DNA of 56,082 bases from Pseudomonas rhodesiae (GCF_007858255.1 NZ_VFEU01000032.1:1-56082); one strand, 5' to 3'; shown: positions 25,066 to 34,421, numbered from the stretch's first letter. Notes: a model not told the origin generated them from the sequence alone. Numbers and translations are program-made.

Positions 25066-26075
25066 AAGTCGACGGTGGCGACGATGATGCGGTTCTTGCC
25101 CTGGCGTTTGGCTTCGTACATGGCGGCATCGGCACGGGCGAACAGGTTGTCCAGGGTTGAGTCTTCTTCGCTGAGGTTGGCCAGGCCCTGGCTGACGGTC
25201 ACGCCAAATGCCTGGCCTTCGTAGCTGAAGTTCAGCGCTTGAATCTCTTTACCCAGACGTTCGGCCACCTGCAGCGCCATCTCCGGCGCGCAGCCAGGTA
25301 GCACGGCGGCAAACTCCTCGCCGCCAATACGCCCGAACAGGTCGCCACGGCGCAGCACCCCTCGGCCACTTTCGGCGATACGCCGTAGTACTTGGTCACC
25401 TTCCAGGTGGCCATAGGTGTCGTTGATGTCCTTGAAGTCGTCGATGTCCAGCAACAGAAAGGCCAGCGGCGCACCCTGTACGCTGGCGGTGTCGAAGGCT
25501 TGGTTGGCGCACTCGAAGAAGTGCCGGCGATTGCTGCTCTGGGTCAGCACGTCGGTGGTGGCCAGGCGGTGCAACTCCAGCTCCAGTTGCTTCTTTTCGG
25601 TGATGTCCTCGGCTATGCCCACCACGATCACCGGCTCGCCAGGCTCGACCTGCTGGTTGATGTAGCACTTGTCGCTCAGCCAGCGAATCTTGCCTTCGGC
25701 GGTGATGATGCGGTATTCGCGGTTTTCCACCGCGCCCTGTTCCAGCACGCTGGCCAGGCTTTGTTCGGCGTAATCGAGGTCTTCGGGGTGAATGCTGTTG
25801 CGCCATTCGCGATGATCGGCCAACAGCAGGCTGGCAGGGCGGCCGAAGACGCGTTCGTAGGCCGGGCTGACGTACAACACGCGGCGCGTCTCCCACTCCA
25901 TGGCCCAGAGCACGGCATTCACACTCACCAGCAGCGAGCTGAGCAGTTGTTCGCGTTCGCTCAACCGCTCGACTTCACCCTGAGCATGCACCAACGCCAG
26001 CAGGGTCGAAGCCGCAGCCGGAAGCGGTTGTTCGGCAGTGGGCGGGTCAGGTAAATGAGGCTTTTCTTGAACCAT
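25062..26075 (-). CDS. PAS-GGDEF diguanylate cyclase
   Basis: About 337 residues, no membrane segment. After a Pro-rich start comes a PAS domain (about 50-165, with VLYVSPAYERVFGRPASLL) with PAC, then a GGDEF domain: LLLDIDDFKDINDTYGH and the active GGEEF motif, preceded by an RxxD inhibitory site (RRGD). It should make c-di-GMP from two GTP, controlled by the PAS domain. The usual LTGLPNRR segment reads LTQSSNRR. The ATG at 26075 is preferred over a GTG at 26081. It is similar in position to PA0290 of P. aeruginosa, from memory. Confidence 0.9.
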   Translation of the reverse strand: MVQEKPHLPDPPTAEQPLPAAASTLLALVHAQGEVERLSEREQLLSSLLVSVNAVLWAMEWETRRVLYVSPAYERVFGRPASLLLADHREWRNSIHPEDLDYAEQSLASVLEQGAVENREYRIITAEGKIRWLSDKCYINQQVEPGEPVIVVGIAEDITEKKQLELELHRLATTDVLTQSSNRRHFFECANQAFDTASVQGAPLAFLLLDIDDFKDINDTYGHLEGDQVLRRIAESGRGVLRRGDLFGRIGGEEFAAVLPGCAPEMALQVAERLGKEIQALNFSYEGQAFGVTVSQGLANLSEEDSTLDNLFARADAAMYEAKRQGKNRIIVATVDF

Positions 26076-26232
26076 CGGCACAACTCTCTCTGGGCGCGCC
26101 GCAAGGCGAAGCAGCGGTCACAACAAGGGGCCACCATGATGGCGAAGTGTTCTTTGAGAGAGGCGAATTGCGGTGAAGTTCCGTCAACGGTGTCGATTGG
26201 CGGTGCCCGGTAAATGACGCCAAAAACAGGTC

Positions 26233-26258
26233 GCGTGGGAGGGCGAGCCCTCCCACGC
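26233..26258. repeat. REP-like palindrome / terminator
   Basis: GCGTGGGAGGGC-GA-GCCCTCCCACGC is a perfect 12-bp inverted repeat, related in sequence to the GTGGGAGGGG repeats elsewhere in the window. It sits just after the desaturase stop and may also end its transcript. Confidence 0.75.
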
Positions 26259-26262
26259 AGGG

Positions 26263-27447
26263 TCACACGGCGGCAGGGCGCAGCGAGTAGGTTTTCAACT
26301 GGTGGGCAAAATCCCGCAGGGATTGGATGCCGCTGGCTTCGGCTTCGTGGACCCATTCCTTGATGGCTGCCAGCATGTCGTGACCATTGGCGCTGGTCTT
26401 GACCCAGATCTGTTGCAGCGCCAGACGCTTCTCGTAGATCACCTTCAGCGCCTGGCTGTGTTCCAGCATGCTTTGGATGCGCAAGTGATGACGATCATCC
26501 AGCAGGCTGGTTTCCCGCGACAGCAGGCGCTTGGCCCGATGGAATTGGTGCCGCACCGAGTGATCGACTTTTTCCAGCTCCTGTTTGACCAGCGGGCCAA
26601 TCACCAACTTGCGGTACTGGGCCATGATCTGGAAGCGGTTGTTGAGGATCGCCATGGCGGTATCCATGTCCAAATGGCCTTTGCCCTCCACGCGATGGGC
26701 AATCGGCGCCACGCGCTGCACCTTGGCCAGGCGCAGGAAGCTGAACACCTTGATCCACGCCCAACCCAGGTCGAACTCCCATTTCTTCACCGACAACTTG
26801 GCGGAGTTCGGGTAGGTGTGGTGATTGTTGTGCAGTTCTTCACCGCCGACGATGATGCCCCACGGCACCAGGTTGGTGGCCGCGTCGCGGCATTCGAAGT
26901 TGCGATAGCCCACGGCATGGCCCAGGCCGTTGATCACGCCGGCGGCCCAGAACGGGATCCACATCATCTGGATTGCCCAGATGGTGATGCCGATGGTGCC
27001 GAACAGCAGCAGATCGATCACGCCCAGGATCGCCACGCCCAGCAGTGGGTAGGGGGTGTAGAGGTTGCGTTCGAGCCAGTCGTCCGGGCAGTTCTTGCCG
27101 TAGATACGCAGGGTTTCGGGGTTCTCCGCCTCGGCGCGGTAGAGTTCGGCACCTTTGCGCAGGACGGTAGACAGGCCCTTGATCACCGGGCTGTGGGGGT
27201 CGTCGACGGTTTCGCATTTGGCGTGGTGTTTGCGGTGGATGGCGGTCCACTCGCGGGTGTTCTGCGCCGTGGTCAGCCACAGCCAGAAGCGGAAGAAGTG
27301 TTTAAGCCCGGCATTGAGCTCCAGGGAGCGATGGGCGGAATAGCGGTGCAGATAGACGGTGACCGCAATGATGGTCACGTGGGTCATCAACAGAGTGACT
27401 GCCACCAGTTGCCAGGCCGACAAGTCAAGAAAACCGTTGTACCACAT
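26263..27447 (-). CDS. desA: Fatty-acid desaturase (DesA-like, delta-9 type)
   Basis: 394 residues. Membrane desaturase with the three histidine boxes: HRYSAHRSL (HxxxxH), HRKHHAKCE (HxxHH) and HNNHHTYP (HxxHH), set among hydrophobic segments (AWQLVAVTLLMTHVTIIAV; a long pair near 145-195). It introduces a double bond into acyl chains, with oxygen and an electron donor, to adjust membrane fluidity. The ATG at 27447 (MWYNGF) is chosen over the longer frame to 27486, which gives no family-like start. The gene is divergent from the PAS/GGDEF/EAL gene, as PA0286 is from PA0285. Confidence 0.92.
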   Translation of the reverse strand: MWYNGFLDLSAWQLVAVTLLMTHVTIIAVTVYLHRYSAHRSLELNAGLKHFFRFWLWLTTAQNTREWTAIHRKHHAKCETVDDPHSPVIKGLSTVLRKGAELYRAEAENPETLRIYGKNCPDDWLERNLYTPYPLLGVAILGVIDLLLFGTIGITIWAIQMMWIPFWAAGVINGLGHAVGYRNFECRDAATNLVPWGIIVGGEELHNNHHTYPNSAKLSVKKWEFDLGWAWIKVFSFLRLAKVQRVAPIAHRVEGKGHLDMDTAMAILNNRFQIMAQYRKLVIGPLVKQELEKVDHSVRHQFHRAKRLLSRETSLLDDRHHLRIQSMLEHSQALKVIYEKRLALQQIWVKTSANGHDMLAAIKEWVHEAEASGIQSLRDFAHQLKTYSLRPAAV

Positions 27448-27613
27448 AGGCTGTATGGCCCTCAGATAAAGAAAAGAACAGCTCACGCATTATCACTAAG
27501 CCTACAGAGAAAACCAGCCGCCCTTTCAGATAAGACTTACTGGATGTTTCTTATTCTATAATCCGCAGCCTTCGTGGGGCGATTCTGTTTTTTGGGTAAG
27601 GATTACTGAACCT

Positions 27614-29527
27614 ATGCTGCTTTCATACCGAGGTGCCCTGCGCGCGGGGCTGGTATATCTGCTGGTTTCCGTCTTATGGATCGGGCTCACGCAGCGTGTA
27701 TTGATCGAGTTCTTCGATAACCCCAGCGACATGAGTCAATGGATGCAGGTGCGCGGCTACGTGTGGGTGGCCATTACGGCGCTGGTGATCTCCCTGATAT
27801 GCGCGCACTTCGCCCGGGCTCACCTGCTGTTGCAGCCGACCAAGGAGCACCGCGAGCGCCTGCGCCAGGCTGCCGCCGTGTTCGATTGCACCCGCGAGGG
27901 CGTGCTGGTCACGGATGCCCAGGGCCTGATCGTGCACGTCAACCGCGCGTTTATGGAGATCACCGGATACCGGCGCGACGACGTGATGGGGCAACAGCCG
28001 AGTTTGTTCAAGTCCGGGCGCCATTCGTCGCTTTTTTACCAACAGATGTTCCAGGCCTTGGAGCGCACGGGCGAATGGAGCGGTGAAATCTGGAATCGGC
28101 GCAAAAGCGGCGAAATCTACCCGCAATGGCAAACCATCCGGGTGATTCACGATGATCATGGCCACATCAGCCATTACGTCGCGGTGTTTTCCGATATCAG
28201 CGCCATCAAGAACTCCGAGCACGAGCTGGCTCACTTGGCGCACCACGACCCCCTGACCGACCTGCCCAATCGTCTGCTATTCACCGACCGCACCGAACAG
28301 GCGCTGGCCTCGGCGCAAATCCACAAACGTGGTTGCGCTTTGCTGTTGCTCGACCTGGATCACTTCAAAATCATCAATGACAGCCTCGGCCATAACGTCG
28401 GCGACCAATTGCTCAAACTGGTCGCCGAGCGGCTCCAGAGCCTGTTCGGCCCCGGCGTGACCCTGGCGCGGCTGGGCGGGGATGAATTCGCGGTGCTGGC
28501 GGAAAGTTGTCCACAGGTGGTGCAGGCCGCGGCATTGGCTCAGCGCATGCTCGATGTGATGAAGCAACCGTTCATCTTTGACGGCCATCAGTTGTTTGTC
28601 AGTGCCAGCATCGGTATCAGTTTGTTCCCCAACGACGCCCTCAGCGCCGAACAATTGTTGCGCAACGCCGATTCCGCGCTGTTCAAAGCCAAGGGCGTCG
28701 GTCGCGAAAGCTACGCGCTGTACACCGAGGAACTCACGGCCCATGCACAGAACCGCGTGGAGGTGGCCAGCGAGCTGCGTCGCGCCCTCGAACAGCAGGA
28801 ACTGCGGGTGTATTACCAACCGGTGCACGCCCTGACGGGCAGCCGCCTGGTGGGCTTGGAAGCGTTGGTACGTTGGCAGCACCCGGAGCGCGGCCTGGTA
28901 CCGCCCATCGAATTTATCCCGATTGCCGAACGCACTGGCCTGATCGCAGAGATCGACGCCTGGGTCATGGACCAAGCCTGCCGCCAGATGTGCCAATGGC
29001 TGGCCGACGGCGTAAGGCTGAGCTTTGTCGCCGTCAACGTGTCCAGCCGCCTGTTCGCCCGGCGCGAGCTGTACGAGCAAGTCGCCCAGGTGCTGCATGA
29101 CACCGGTTTGGACCCGGCATTCCTGGAACTGGAAGTCACCGAAAGCGCGGTGATGGACGACCCCGAGGCGGCCCTGGAACAGCTGCATCGCCTGCGCGAA
29201 TTGGGTTTGCGCCTGGCGATCGACGACTTTGGCACCGGCTATTCCTCCCTGCTGCGCCTCAAGCGCCTGCCCGTGCAGAAGCTCAAGATCGATCAGGGGT
29301 TTGTCGCCGGGTTGCCATGGGATGAAGATGACATGGCGATCGTGCGCGTGGTCATCGCCCTGGCCAAAAGCATGGGCATGCAGGTGCAGGCCGAGGGTAT
29401 CGAACAGGTGGAGCAGGCGCGGTTCCTGTTGGAGCAGGGCTGTGATCTGGGCCAAGGGTATTGGTTTGGCCGGCCGATACCCGCACATGAACTCGATTGG
29501 GATCGCGCACCCCTCATCCAAACTTGA
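27614..29527 (+). CDS. Membrane PAS-GGDEF-EAL c-di-GMP protein (PipA / PA0285-like)
   Basis: 637 residues. Two N-terminal membrane segments (about 10-30 and 47-66), a PAS domain (about 85-205), a GGDEF domain with intact LGGDEF, and an EAL domain with LEALVRWQHPE, NVSSRLF, ESAVM, DDFGTGYSSL and KIDQGFV. All metal and catalytic EAL motifs look complete, so it probably degrades c-di-GMP; the GGDEF may be active or regulatory. By gene order it corresponds to PA0285, called PipA and described as a phosphodiesterase that affects aggregation and Pf4 phage (from memory). Confidence 0.93.
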   Translation: MLLSYRGALRAGLVYLLVSVLWIGLTQRVLIEFFDNPSDMSQWMQVRGYVWVAITALVISLICAHFARAHLLLQPTKEHRERLRQAAAVFDCTREGVLVTDAQGLIVHVNRAFMEITGYRRDDVMGQQPSLFKSGRHSSLFYQQMFQALERTGEWSGEIWNRRKSGEIYPQWQTIRVIHDDHGHISHYVAVFSDISAIKNSEHELAHLAHHDPLTDLPNRLLFTDRTEQALASAQIHKRGCALLLLDLDHFKIINDSLGHNVGDQLLKLVAERLQSLFGPGVTLARLGGDEFAVLAESCPQVVQAAALAQRMLDVMKQPFIFDGHQLFVSASIGISLFPNDALSAEQLLRNADSALFKAKGVGRESYALYTEELTAHAQNRVEVASELRRALEQQELRVYYQPVHALTGSRLVGLEALVRWQHPERGLVPPIEFIPIAERTGLIAEIDAWVMDQACRQMCQWLADGVRLSFVAVNVSSRLFARRELYEQVAQVLHDTGLDPAFLELEVTESAVMDDPEAALEQLHRLRELGLRLAIDDFGTGYSSLLRLKRLPVQKLKIDQGFVAGLPWDEDDMAIVRVVIALAKSMGMQVQAEGIEQVEQARFLLEQGCDLGQGYWFGRPIPAHELDWDRAPLIQT

Positions 29528-29540
29528 AATACCGTCAAAT

Positions 29541-29566
29541 GTGGGAGGGGGCTGGCTTCCTCCCAC
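29541..29566. repeat. REP-like hairpin
   Basis: GTGGGAGG (29541-29548) and CCTCCCAC (29559-29566) form a perfect 8-bp stem, 14 nt after the preceding stop. It is a degenerate member of the GTGGGAGGGG repeats and may end that transcript. Confidence 0.7.
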
Positions 29567-29589
29567 AACCTCACGCCTACCAAAAATTC

Positions 29590-29650
29590 TTTTTGGTTAT
29601 ATAAAAATTCTTAAATAGTCTTTTTAAGAATATTCACGCTTATCTACTAT
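29590..29650 (+). promoter_or_regulatory. AT-rich sulfur-type control region before oscA
   Basis: TTTTTGGTTAT at 29590-29600 is identical to a stretch before the hydrolase gene at 41.5 kb, and the following AATAG, TTAA and GAATAT elements are also shared in order. As oscA, sbp and cysTWA respond to sulfate lack through CysB in pseudomonads, this may be a CysB site. A -10-like TATCTACTAT follows at about 29641-29650. Confidence 0.45.
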
Positions 29651-29711
29651 CGCTCTCACGCCGCAAGCAGTGCCGCCACTGCCAGGCACTATTCATTTCA
29701 GGAGCGAGACC

Positions 29712-29894
29712 ATGAGCGCATCTCTACGTAGCGTCGACGGCCAGGACGAAGCAACCATTTTGCGTGAGATCCAGAGCGCCCTGCGCGATCTGCGTTTTGG
29801 CGCGGTGGAAATTACCGTGCACAACGCCCAGGTGGTGCAGATCGAGCGCAAGGAAAAATTCCGTCTGCAGAACCCCGGTAACAAACCGAGCTAA
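29712..29894 (+). CDS. oscA: OscA-like small protein of sulfur starvation
   Basis: 60 residues, YezD/DUF2292 family, with LREIQSALRDLRFGAVEITV and HNAQVVQIERKEKFR. OscA was described in Pseudomonas corrugata as needed for sulfur use under chromate stress; its biochemical role is unknown. GGAG stands 7 nt before the ATG. It is upstream of sbp and cysTWA, and likely co-regulated with them by sulfate limitation. Confidence 0.88.
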   Translation: MSASLRSVDGQDEATILREIQSALRDLRFGAVEITVHNAQVVQIERKEKFRLQNPGNKPS

Positions 29895-29958
29895 GCGCTG
29901 ACGGCGATAGACCCGCAACCATAAGAAAAAGCCAACACCCAGAATTTCAGGAGCTTCT

Positions 29959-30969
29959 ATGTCGTCGATTCGCCGTTATGCCCTGGCCGTCCTGGCCAGC
30001 GCCGTATTTGCCGGTTCCGCGGTTGCCAAGGATTACGAGCTGCTCAATGTCTCGTACGATCCGACCCGCGAGCTGTACCAGGATTACAACGCGGAATTCA
30101 CCAGCTTCTGGAAACAGTCCCATCCCGGCGACACCGTCAAGATCCAGCAATCCCACGGCGGTTCTGGCAAGCAAGGCCGTGCGGTGATCGACGGCCTGCG
30201 CGCCGACGTGGTGACCCTGGCCCTGGCCGGCGACATCGACGAAATCGCCAAACTGGGCAAAACCCTGCCGGAAAACTGGCAGACCCGCCTGCCGGACGCC
30301 AGTACTCCGTACACCTCGACCATCGTGTTCCTGGTGCGCAAGGGCAACCCCAAAGGCATCAAGGACTGGGGCGATCTGATCAAGAAGGACGTTTCGGTGA
30401 TCACGCCAAACCCGAAAACTTCCGGCGGCGCCCGCTGGAACTTCCTCGCCGCCTGGGCCTATGGCCTCAAGGCCGGCGGCAGCGAAGCCAAGGCCCAGGA
30501 ATACGTGAAGGAACTGTTCAAGCACGTACCGGTGCTGGACACCGGCGCGCGCGGCTCGACCATCACTTTCGTCAACAACGGTCAGGGCGACGTGTTGCTG
30601 GCCTGGGAAAACGAAGCGTTCCTGGCGCTCAAGGAAGACGGCGGCAAAGACAAATTCGATATCGTCGTACCGTCCCTGTCGATCCTCGCCGAACCGCCGG
30701 TAGCGGTGGTGGATAAGAACGCCGAGAAGAAGGGCAACACCGAAATCGCCACCGAATACCTCAAGCACCTGTACAGCCCCGCTGGCCAGGAGATTGCGGC
30801 GAAAAACTTCTACCGTCCACGGGATGAGAAAGTCGCCGCCAAATACGCCCAGCAGTTCCCGAAGCTGGACTTGGTGACTATCGACAAAGACTTCGGCGGC
30901 TGGAAAACTGCCCAACCGAAATTCTTTAATGACGGTGGCGTGTTCGACCAGATCTACACGGCGCAGTAA
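29959..30969 (+). CDS. sbp: Periplasmic sulfate-binding protein
   Basis: 336 residues. Signal peptide (YALAVLASAVFAGSAVA, cut before KDYELLNVSYDPTRELYQ), then the sulfate-binding protein pattern, including SYDPTRELY, QQSHGGSGKQGRAV and ITPNPKTSGGARWNFLAAW. It captures sulfate (or thiosulfate) in the periplasm and feeds it to CysTWA. AGGAG lies about 7 nt before the ATG. A weak hairpin follows the gene, which would let sbp be made in excess of the permease. Confidence 0.96.
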   Translation: MSSIRRYALAVLASAVFAGSAVAKDYELLNVSYDPTRELYQDYNAEFTSFWKQSHPGDTVKIQQSHGGSGKQGRAVIDGLRADVVTLALAGDIDEIAKLGKTLPENWQTRLPDASTPYTSTIVFLVRKGNPKGIKDWGDLIKKDVSVITPNPKTSGGARWNFLAAWAYGLKAGGSEAKAQEYVKELFKHVPVLDTGARGSTITFVNNGQGDVLLAWENEAFLALKEDGGKDKFDIVVPSLSILAEPPVAVVDKNAEKKGNTEIATEYLKHLYSPAGQEIAAKNFYRPRDEKVAAKYAQQFPKLDLVTIDKDFGGWKTAQPKFFNDGGVFDQIYTAQ

Positions 30970-30993
30970 GCCAGCAACAACCCGCCCACAGAG

Positions 30994-31015
30994 CCCGCAT
31001 TCAGCTGCGGGTTTT
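30994..31015 (+). terminator. Weak terminator / attenuator between sbp and cysT
   Basis: CCCGCA (30994-30999) and TGCGGG (31006-31011) form a short stem followed by TTTT. It lies between a binding-protein gene and its permease genes, where partial termination is common. Confidence 0.6.
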
Positions 31016-31045
31016 GTGTGTCCGTTACGCTAACCAAGGACTCTT

Positions 31046-31864
31046 ATGTCGCGTCGTATCTCCCCCGTCATACCCGGCTTCGGGCTGACGCTGGGTTACA
31101 CCGTGGTGTACCTCAGCCTGATCGTACTCATCCCCCTTGCGGCGATGTTCGTTCACGCCGCTCAACTCACCTGGGATCAGTTCTGGGCCATTATTTCCGC
31201 ACCCCGCGTGCTGGCGGCATTGAAGCTGAGCTTCAGCACCGCGCTGTACGCCGCGTTGATCAACGGCGTGATCGGCACGCTGCTGGCCTGGGTGCTGGTG
31301 CGCTACACCTTCCCCGGTCGCAAGATCATCGACGCGATGATCGACCTTCCATTCGCCTTGCCCACCGCCGTGGCCGGTATTGCGCTGACCGCGCTGTATA
31401 CGCCGACCGGACTGGTGGGCCAGTTCGCCGCCGACCTGGGCTTCAAGATCGCCTACACGCCGTTGGGCATCACCCTGGCGCTGACCTTCGTGACTCTGCC
31501 GTTCGTGGTGCGCACGGTGCAGCCGGTACTGGCCGATATCCCGCGCGAAGTCGAAGAAGCCGCCGCCTGCCTGGGCGCCAAGCCGTTGCAGGTGTTCCGC
31601 TACATCCTCGTGCCGGCGCTGTTGCCGGCCTGGCTGACCGGTTTCGCTTTGGCGTTCGCCCGTGGCGTGGGGGAGTACGGCTCGGTGATCTTCATCGCCG
31701 GCAATATGCCGATGAAAACCGAGATCCTGCCGCTGCTGATCATGGTCAAGCTCGACCAATACGACTACCGCGGCGCCACTTCCATCGGGGTGTTGATGCT
31801 GGTGGTTTCCTTTGTGCTGCTGCTGCTGATCAACTTGCTGCAGCGGCGTATCGAACGTCCTTAA
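31046..31864 (+). CDS. cysT: Sulfate ABC transporter permease CysT
   Basis: 272 residues, about six membrane segments, starting MSRRISPVIPGFGLTLGYT. The ABC permease coupling loop is visible as EVEEAAACLGAKPLQVFRYI. With CysW it forms the membrane channel of the sulfate/thiosulfate importer. It lies 76 bp after sbp and 13 bp before cysW; AAGGACTCTT precedes the ATG. Confidence 0.95.
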   Translation: MSRRISPVIPGFGLTLGYTVVYLSLIVLIPLAAMFVHAAQLTWDQFWAIISAPRVLAALKLSFSTALYAALINGVIGTLLAWVLVRYTFPGRKIIDAMIDLPFALPTAVAGIALTALYTPTGLVGQFAADLGFKIAYTPLGITLALTFVTLPFVVRTVQPVLADIPREVEEAAACLGAKPLQVFRYILVPALLPAWLTGFALAFARGVGEYGSVIFIAGNMPMKTEILPLLIMVKLDQYDYRGATSIGVLMLVVSFVLLLLINLLQRRIERP

Positions 31865-31877
31865 GGAGGCGCGGAAC

Positions 31878-32747
31878 ATGTCCCAATCGTCTATTTGCGC
31901 CGCGTCCTCCAACGCCGCCCGACGTGGCAGCGCAGCGTCGCGGCGCATCCTGATCGGCTTCGGCTGGCTGGTGTTCGTGCTGTTTTTGCTGCTGCCGCTG
32001 TTTATCGTGGTGTCCCAGGGCCTGAAGAACGGCCTCGGCGCGTTCTTTACCGCGATTCTGGAGCCCGATGCGCTCTCGGCGTTGAAACTCACGGTGATCG
32101 CCGTGGCCATTTCGGTGCCGCTCAACGTGGTGTTCGGCGTCAGCGCGGCGTGGTGCGTGAGCAAGTACTCGTTCCGTGGCAAAAGCATTCTGGTAACGCT
32201 GATCGACCTACCGTTCTCGGTATCGCCGGTGATTGCCGGTCTGGTGTATGTGCTGATGTTCGGCGCCCAGGGCTTCTTTGGCCCGTGGCTGCAAGAGCAC
32301 GACATCCAGATCGTGTTTGCACTGCCGGGCATCGTGCTGGCGACCATCTTCGTCACCGTGCCCTTCGTGGCCCGTGAGCTGATCCCGCTGATGCAGGAGC
32401 AGGGCACTCAGGAAGAAGAAGCCGCGCGCCTGCTCGGTGCCAACGGCTGGCAGATGTTCTGGCATGTCACCGTGCCGAACATCAAATGGGGCCTGATCTA
32501 CGGCGTGGTGCTCTGCACGGCGCGGGCAATGGGGGAGTTCGGCGCGGTGTCGGTGGTGTCCGGCCACATTCGCGGCGTGACCAACACCTTGCCGCTGCAT
32601 GTCGAGATTCTCTACAACGAATACAACCACGTCGCCGCGTTCGCGGTGGCGAGTCTGTTGCTGGTCCTGGCGCTCTTCATCCTGCTGCTCAAGCAGTGGA
32701 GCGAGAACCGTATCAATCGCCTGCGCGCCAGTGCGGCAGAGGAATAA
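31878..32747 (+). CDS. cysW: Sulfate ABC transporter permease CysW
   Basis: 289 residues with about six membrane segments after a Ser/Ala-rich N-terminus of about 27 residues. The coupling loop reads EEEAARLLGANGWQMFWHV. Second permease subunit of the sulfate importer. AAGGAGG stands about 9 nt before the ATG; cysA starts 3 nt after its stop. Confidence 0.95.
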   Translation: MSQSSICAASSNAARRGSAASRRILIGFGWLVFVLFLLLPLFIVVSQGLKNGLGAFFTAILEPDALSALKLTVIAVAISVPLNVVFGVSAAWCVSKYSFRGKSILVTLIDLPFSVSPVIAGLVYVLMFGAQGFFGPWLQEHDIQIVFALPGIVLATIFVTVPFVARELIPLMQEQGTQEEEAARLLGANGWQMFWHVTVPNIKWGLIYGVVLCTARAMGEFGAVSVVSGHIRGVTNTLPLHVEILYNEYNHVAAFAVASLLLVLALFILLLKQWSENRINRLRASAAEE

Positions 32748-32750
32748 GTC

Positions 32751-33731
32751 ATGTCGATCGAAGTCCGTAACGTCAGCAAGAACTTCAACGCCTTCAAGGC
32801 CCTGGACAGCATCAATCTGGATATCCAGAGTGGCGAGCTGGTGGCGTTGCTCGGCCCTTCCGGCTGCGGCAAGACCACCTTGCTGCGCATTATCGCAGGC
32901 CTGGAAACTCCGGATGACGGCAGCATCGTGTTTCACGGCGAGGACGTGTCCGGCCATGACGTGCGTGATCGCAACGTCGGTTTTGTGTTCCAGCACTACG
33001 CGCTGTTCCGCCATATGACCGTGTTCGACAACGTCGCCTTCGGCCTGCGTATGAAGCCGAAAAACCAACGGCCCAGCGAAAGTCAGATCGCGGCGAAAGT
33101 CCATGAGCTGCTGAACATGGTGCAGCTCGATTGGCTGTCCGACCGCTACCCGGAGCAACTCTCCGGCGGCCAACGCCAGCGCATCGCCCTGGCCCGCGCC
33201 CTGGCGGTGGAACCCAAAGTGCTGCTGCTGGACGAACCCTTCGGCGCCCTCGACGCCAAGGTGCGTAAAGAACTGCGCCGCTGGCTGGCGCGCTTGCATG
33301 AAGACATCAACCTCACGTCGGTTTTCGTGACCCACGACCAGGAAGAGGCCATGGAAGTCGCCGACCGTATCGTGGTGATGAACAAGGGCGTGATTGAGCA
33401 AATCGGCTCACCGGGCGAGGTGTACGAAAACCCGGCGAGTGACTTCGTGTACCACTTCCTCGGCGACTCCAATCGCCTGCACCTTGGCGAAGACCAGCAC
33501 GTGCTGTTCCGCCCCCATGAAGTGTCGCTGTCGCGCCATGAACTGGAAGACCACCACGCCGCCGAAGTCCGCGATATCCGCCCGCTGGGAGCGACGACGC
33601 GAGTGACCCTGAAGGTGGAGGGCCAGCCCGAACTGATCGAAGCCGAAGTGGTGAAAGACCACGACAGCCTGATCGGCCTGGCCCGTGGCGAAACCCTGTT
33701 CTTCAAGCCCAAGGTCTGGCAAAAAACCTGA
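32751..33731 (+). CDS. cysA: Sulfate ABC transporter ATPase CysA
   Basis: 326 residues. Walker A GPSGCGKTT, signature LSGGQRQR, Walker B VLLLDEPFGALD and switch His in VFVTHDQEEAME are all present, followed by a C-terminal regulatory (TOBE-like) part from about 235 (HVLFRPHEVSLSR). It drives sulfate uptake by ATP hydrolysis. Last gene of sbp-cysTWA; a REPIN lies 34 nt after its stop. Confidence 0.96.
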   Translation: MSIEVRNVSKNFNAFKALDSINLDIQSGELVALLGPSGCGKTTLLRIIAGLETPDDGSIVFHGEDVSGHDVRDRNVGFVFQHYALFRHMTVFDNVAFGLRMKPKNQRPSESQIAAKVHELLNMVQLDWLSDRYPEQLSGGQRQRIALARALAVEPKVLLLDEPFGALDAKVRKELRRWLARLHEDINLTSVFVTHDQEEAMEVADRIVVMNKGVIEQIGSPGEVYENPASDFVYHFLGDSNRLHLGEDQHVLFRPHEVSLSRHELEDHHAAEVRDIRPLGATTRVTLKVEGQPELIEAEVVKDHDSLIGLARGETLFFKPKVWQKT

Positions 33732-33764
33732 GAACCCTGCGCTACCCAATGTGAGAATGGGGCC

Positions 33765-33811
33765 AATGTGGGAGGGGGCAAGTCGAATCGTCGCACCGCC
33801 CCTCCCACATT
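33765..33811. repeat. REPIN with GTCGAATCGTCGCACC centre
   Basis: AATGTGGGAGGGGG and CCCCTCCCACATT are inverted ends around the spacer CAAGTCGAATCGTCGCACCG. It lies between the convergent cysA and DUF962 genes and touches the latter's stop codon. Nearly the exact reverse complement occurs at 44073-44118. Confidence 0.85.
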
Positions 33812-34338
33812 CAGACCTGTCTCGGCTTTAGATTGCGGCGCGCCACGGGGCCCGAGCGTTCTTCGATCTGCCGCTTGAGCCCCTGCCGCAACCCCAGCAA
33901 AAACGCCACCTCCGCCACCACAAACAGCGGCCCCACGATCAACCCCGAAATGTCATCCACAAACGCTGGTTTCTTGCCTTCGTAATAGTGGCCGACAAAC
34001 TGAATCACCCAACCCACCACAAACAGCCCGATGCCGCTGCTCAGCCACACCAGCGTGCTGTGCGCGGCGAGTGTGTGCCCGGCCCACACCGATAAGCCCA
34101 TCAGCGCGCTCATCAACACGCCGAGCGCCAGTTCCAGACGCAGGTAAAACCACGCCGATAGCAGCGCCACGATAAGCGCCGGAGATATCCACAGGCTGCC
34201 GATAGCCCAGGTGGGGCGCGACAGCAGCACGGCGACGGCGATGACGATCAACGGGATGCCGACAAAATGGCTGGCGATATTGCGCGGGTCGCGGTGGTAG
34301 GCGGCGTATTGACTGAGGTGGTCGACGAGGCTTTTCAT
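33811..34338 (-). CDS. DUF962 / Mpo1-like membrane protein
   Basis: 175 residues with four or five membrane segments. It has the family's histidine motifs: YHRDPRNIASHFVGIP near residue 15 and QFVGHYYEGKKPAF near residue 110. Yeast Mpo1 of this family is an iron-dependent dioxygenase that shortens 2-hydroxy fatty acids; the bacterial role is not known. The ATG at 34338 has a perfect AGGAGG ribosome site. It stands alone, divergent from the Crp/Fnr gene. Confidence 0.85.
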   Translation of the reverse strand: MKSLVDHLSQYAAYHRDPRNIASHFVGIPLIVIAVAVLLSRPTWAIGSLWISPALIVALLSAWFYLRLELALGVLMSALMGLSVWAGHTLAAHSTLVWLSSGIGLFVVGWVIQFVGHYYEGKKPAFVDDISGLIVGPLFVVAEVAFLLGLRQGLKRQIEERSGPVARRNLKPRQV

Positions 34339-34421
34339 TGTTGTTCCTCCTGTAGGATGTTTGATCATGCCCTGTCGGACCACGCCTGACTGTCAGCTGG
34401 GCGACAATCTTCGGAGCGCTC

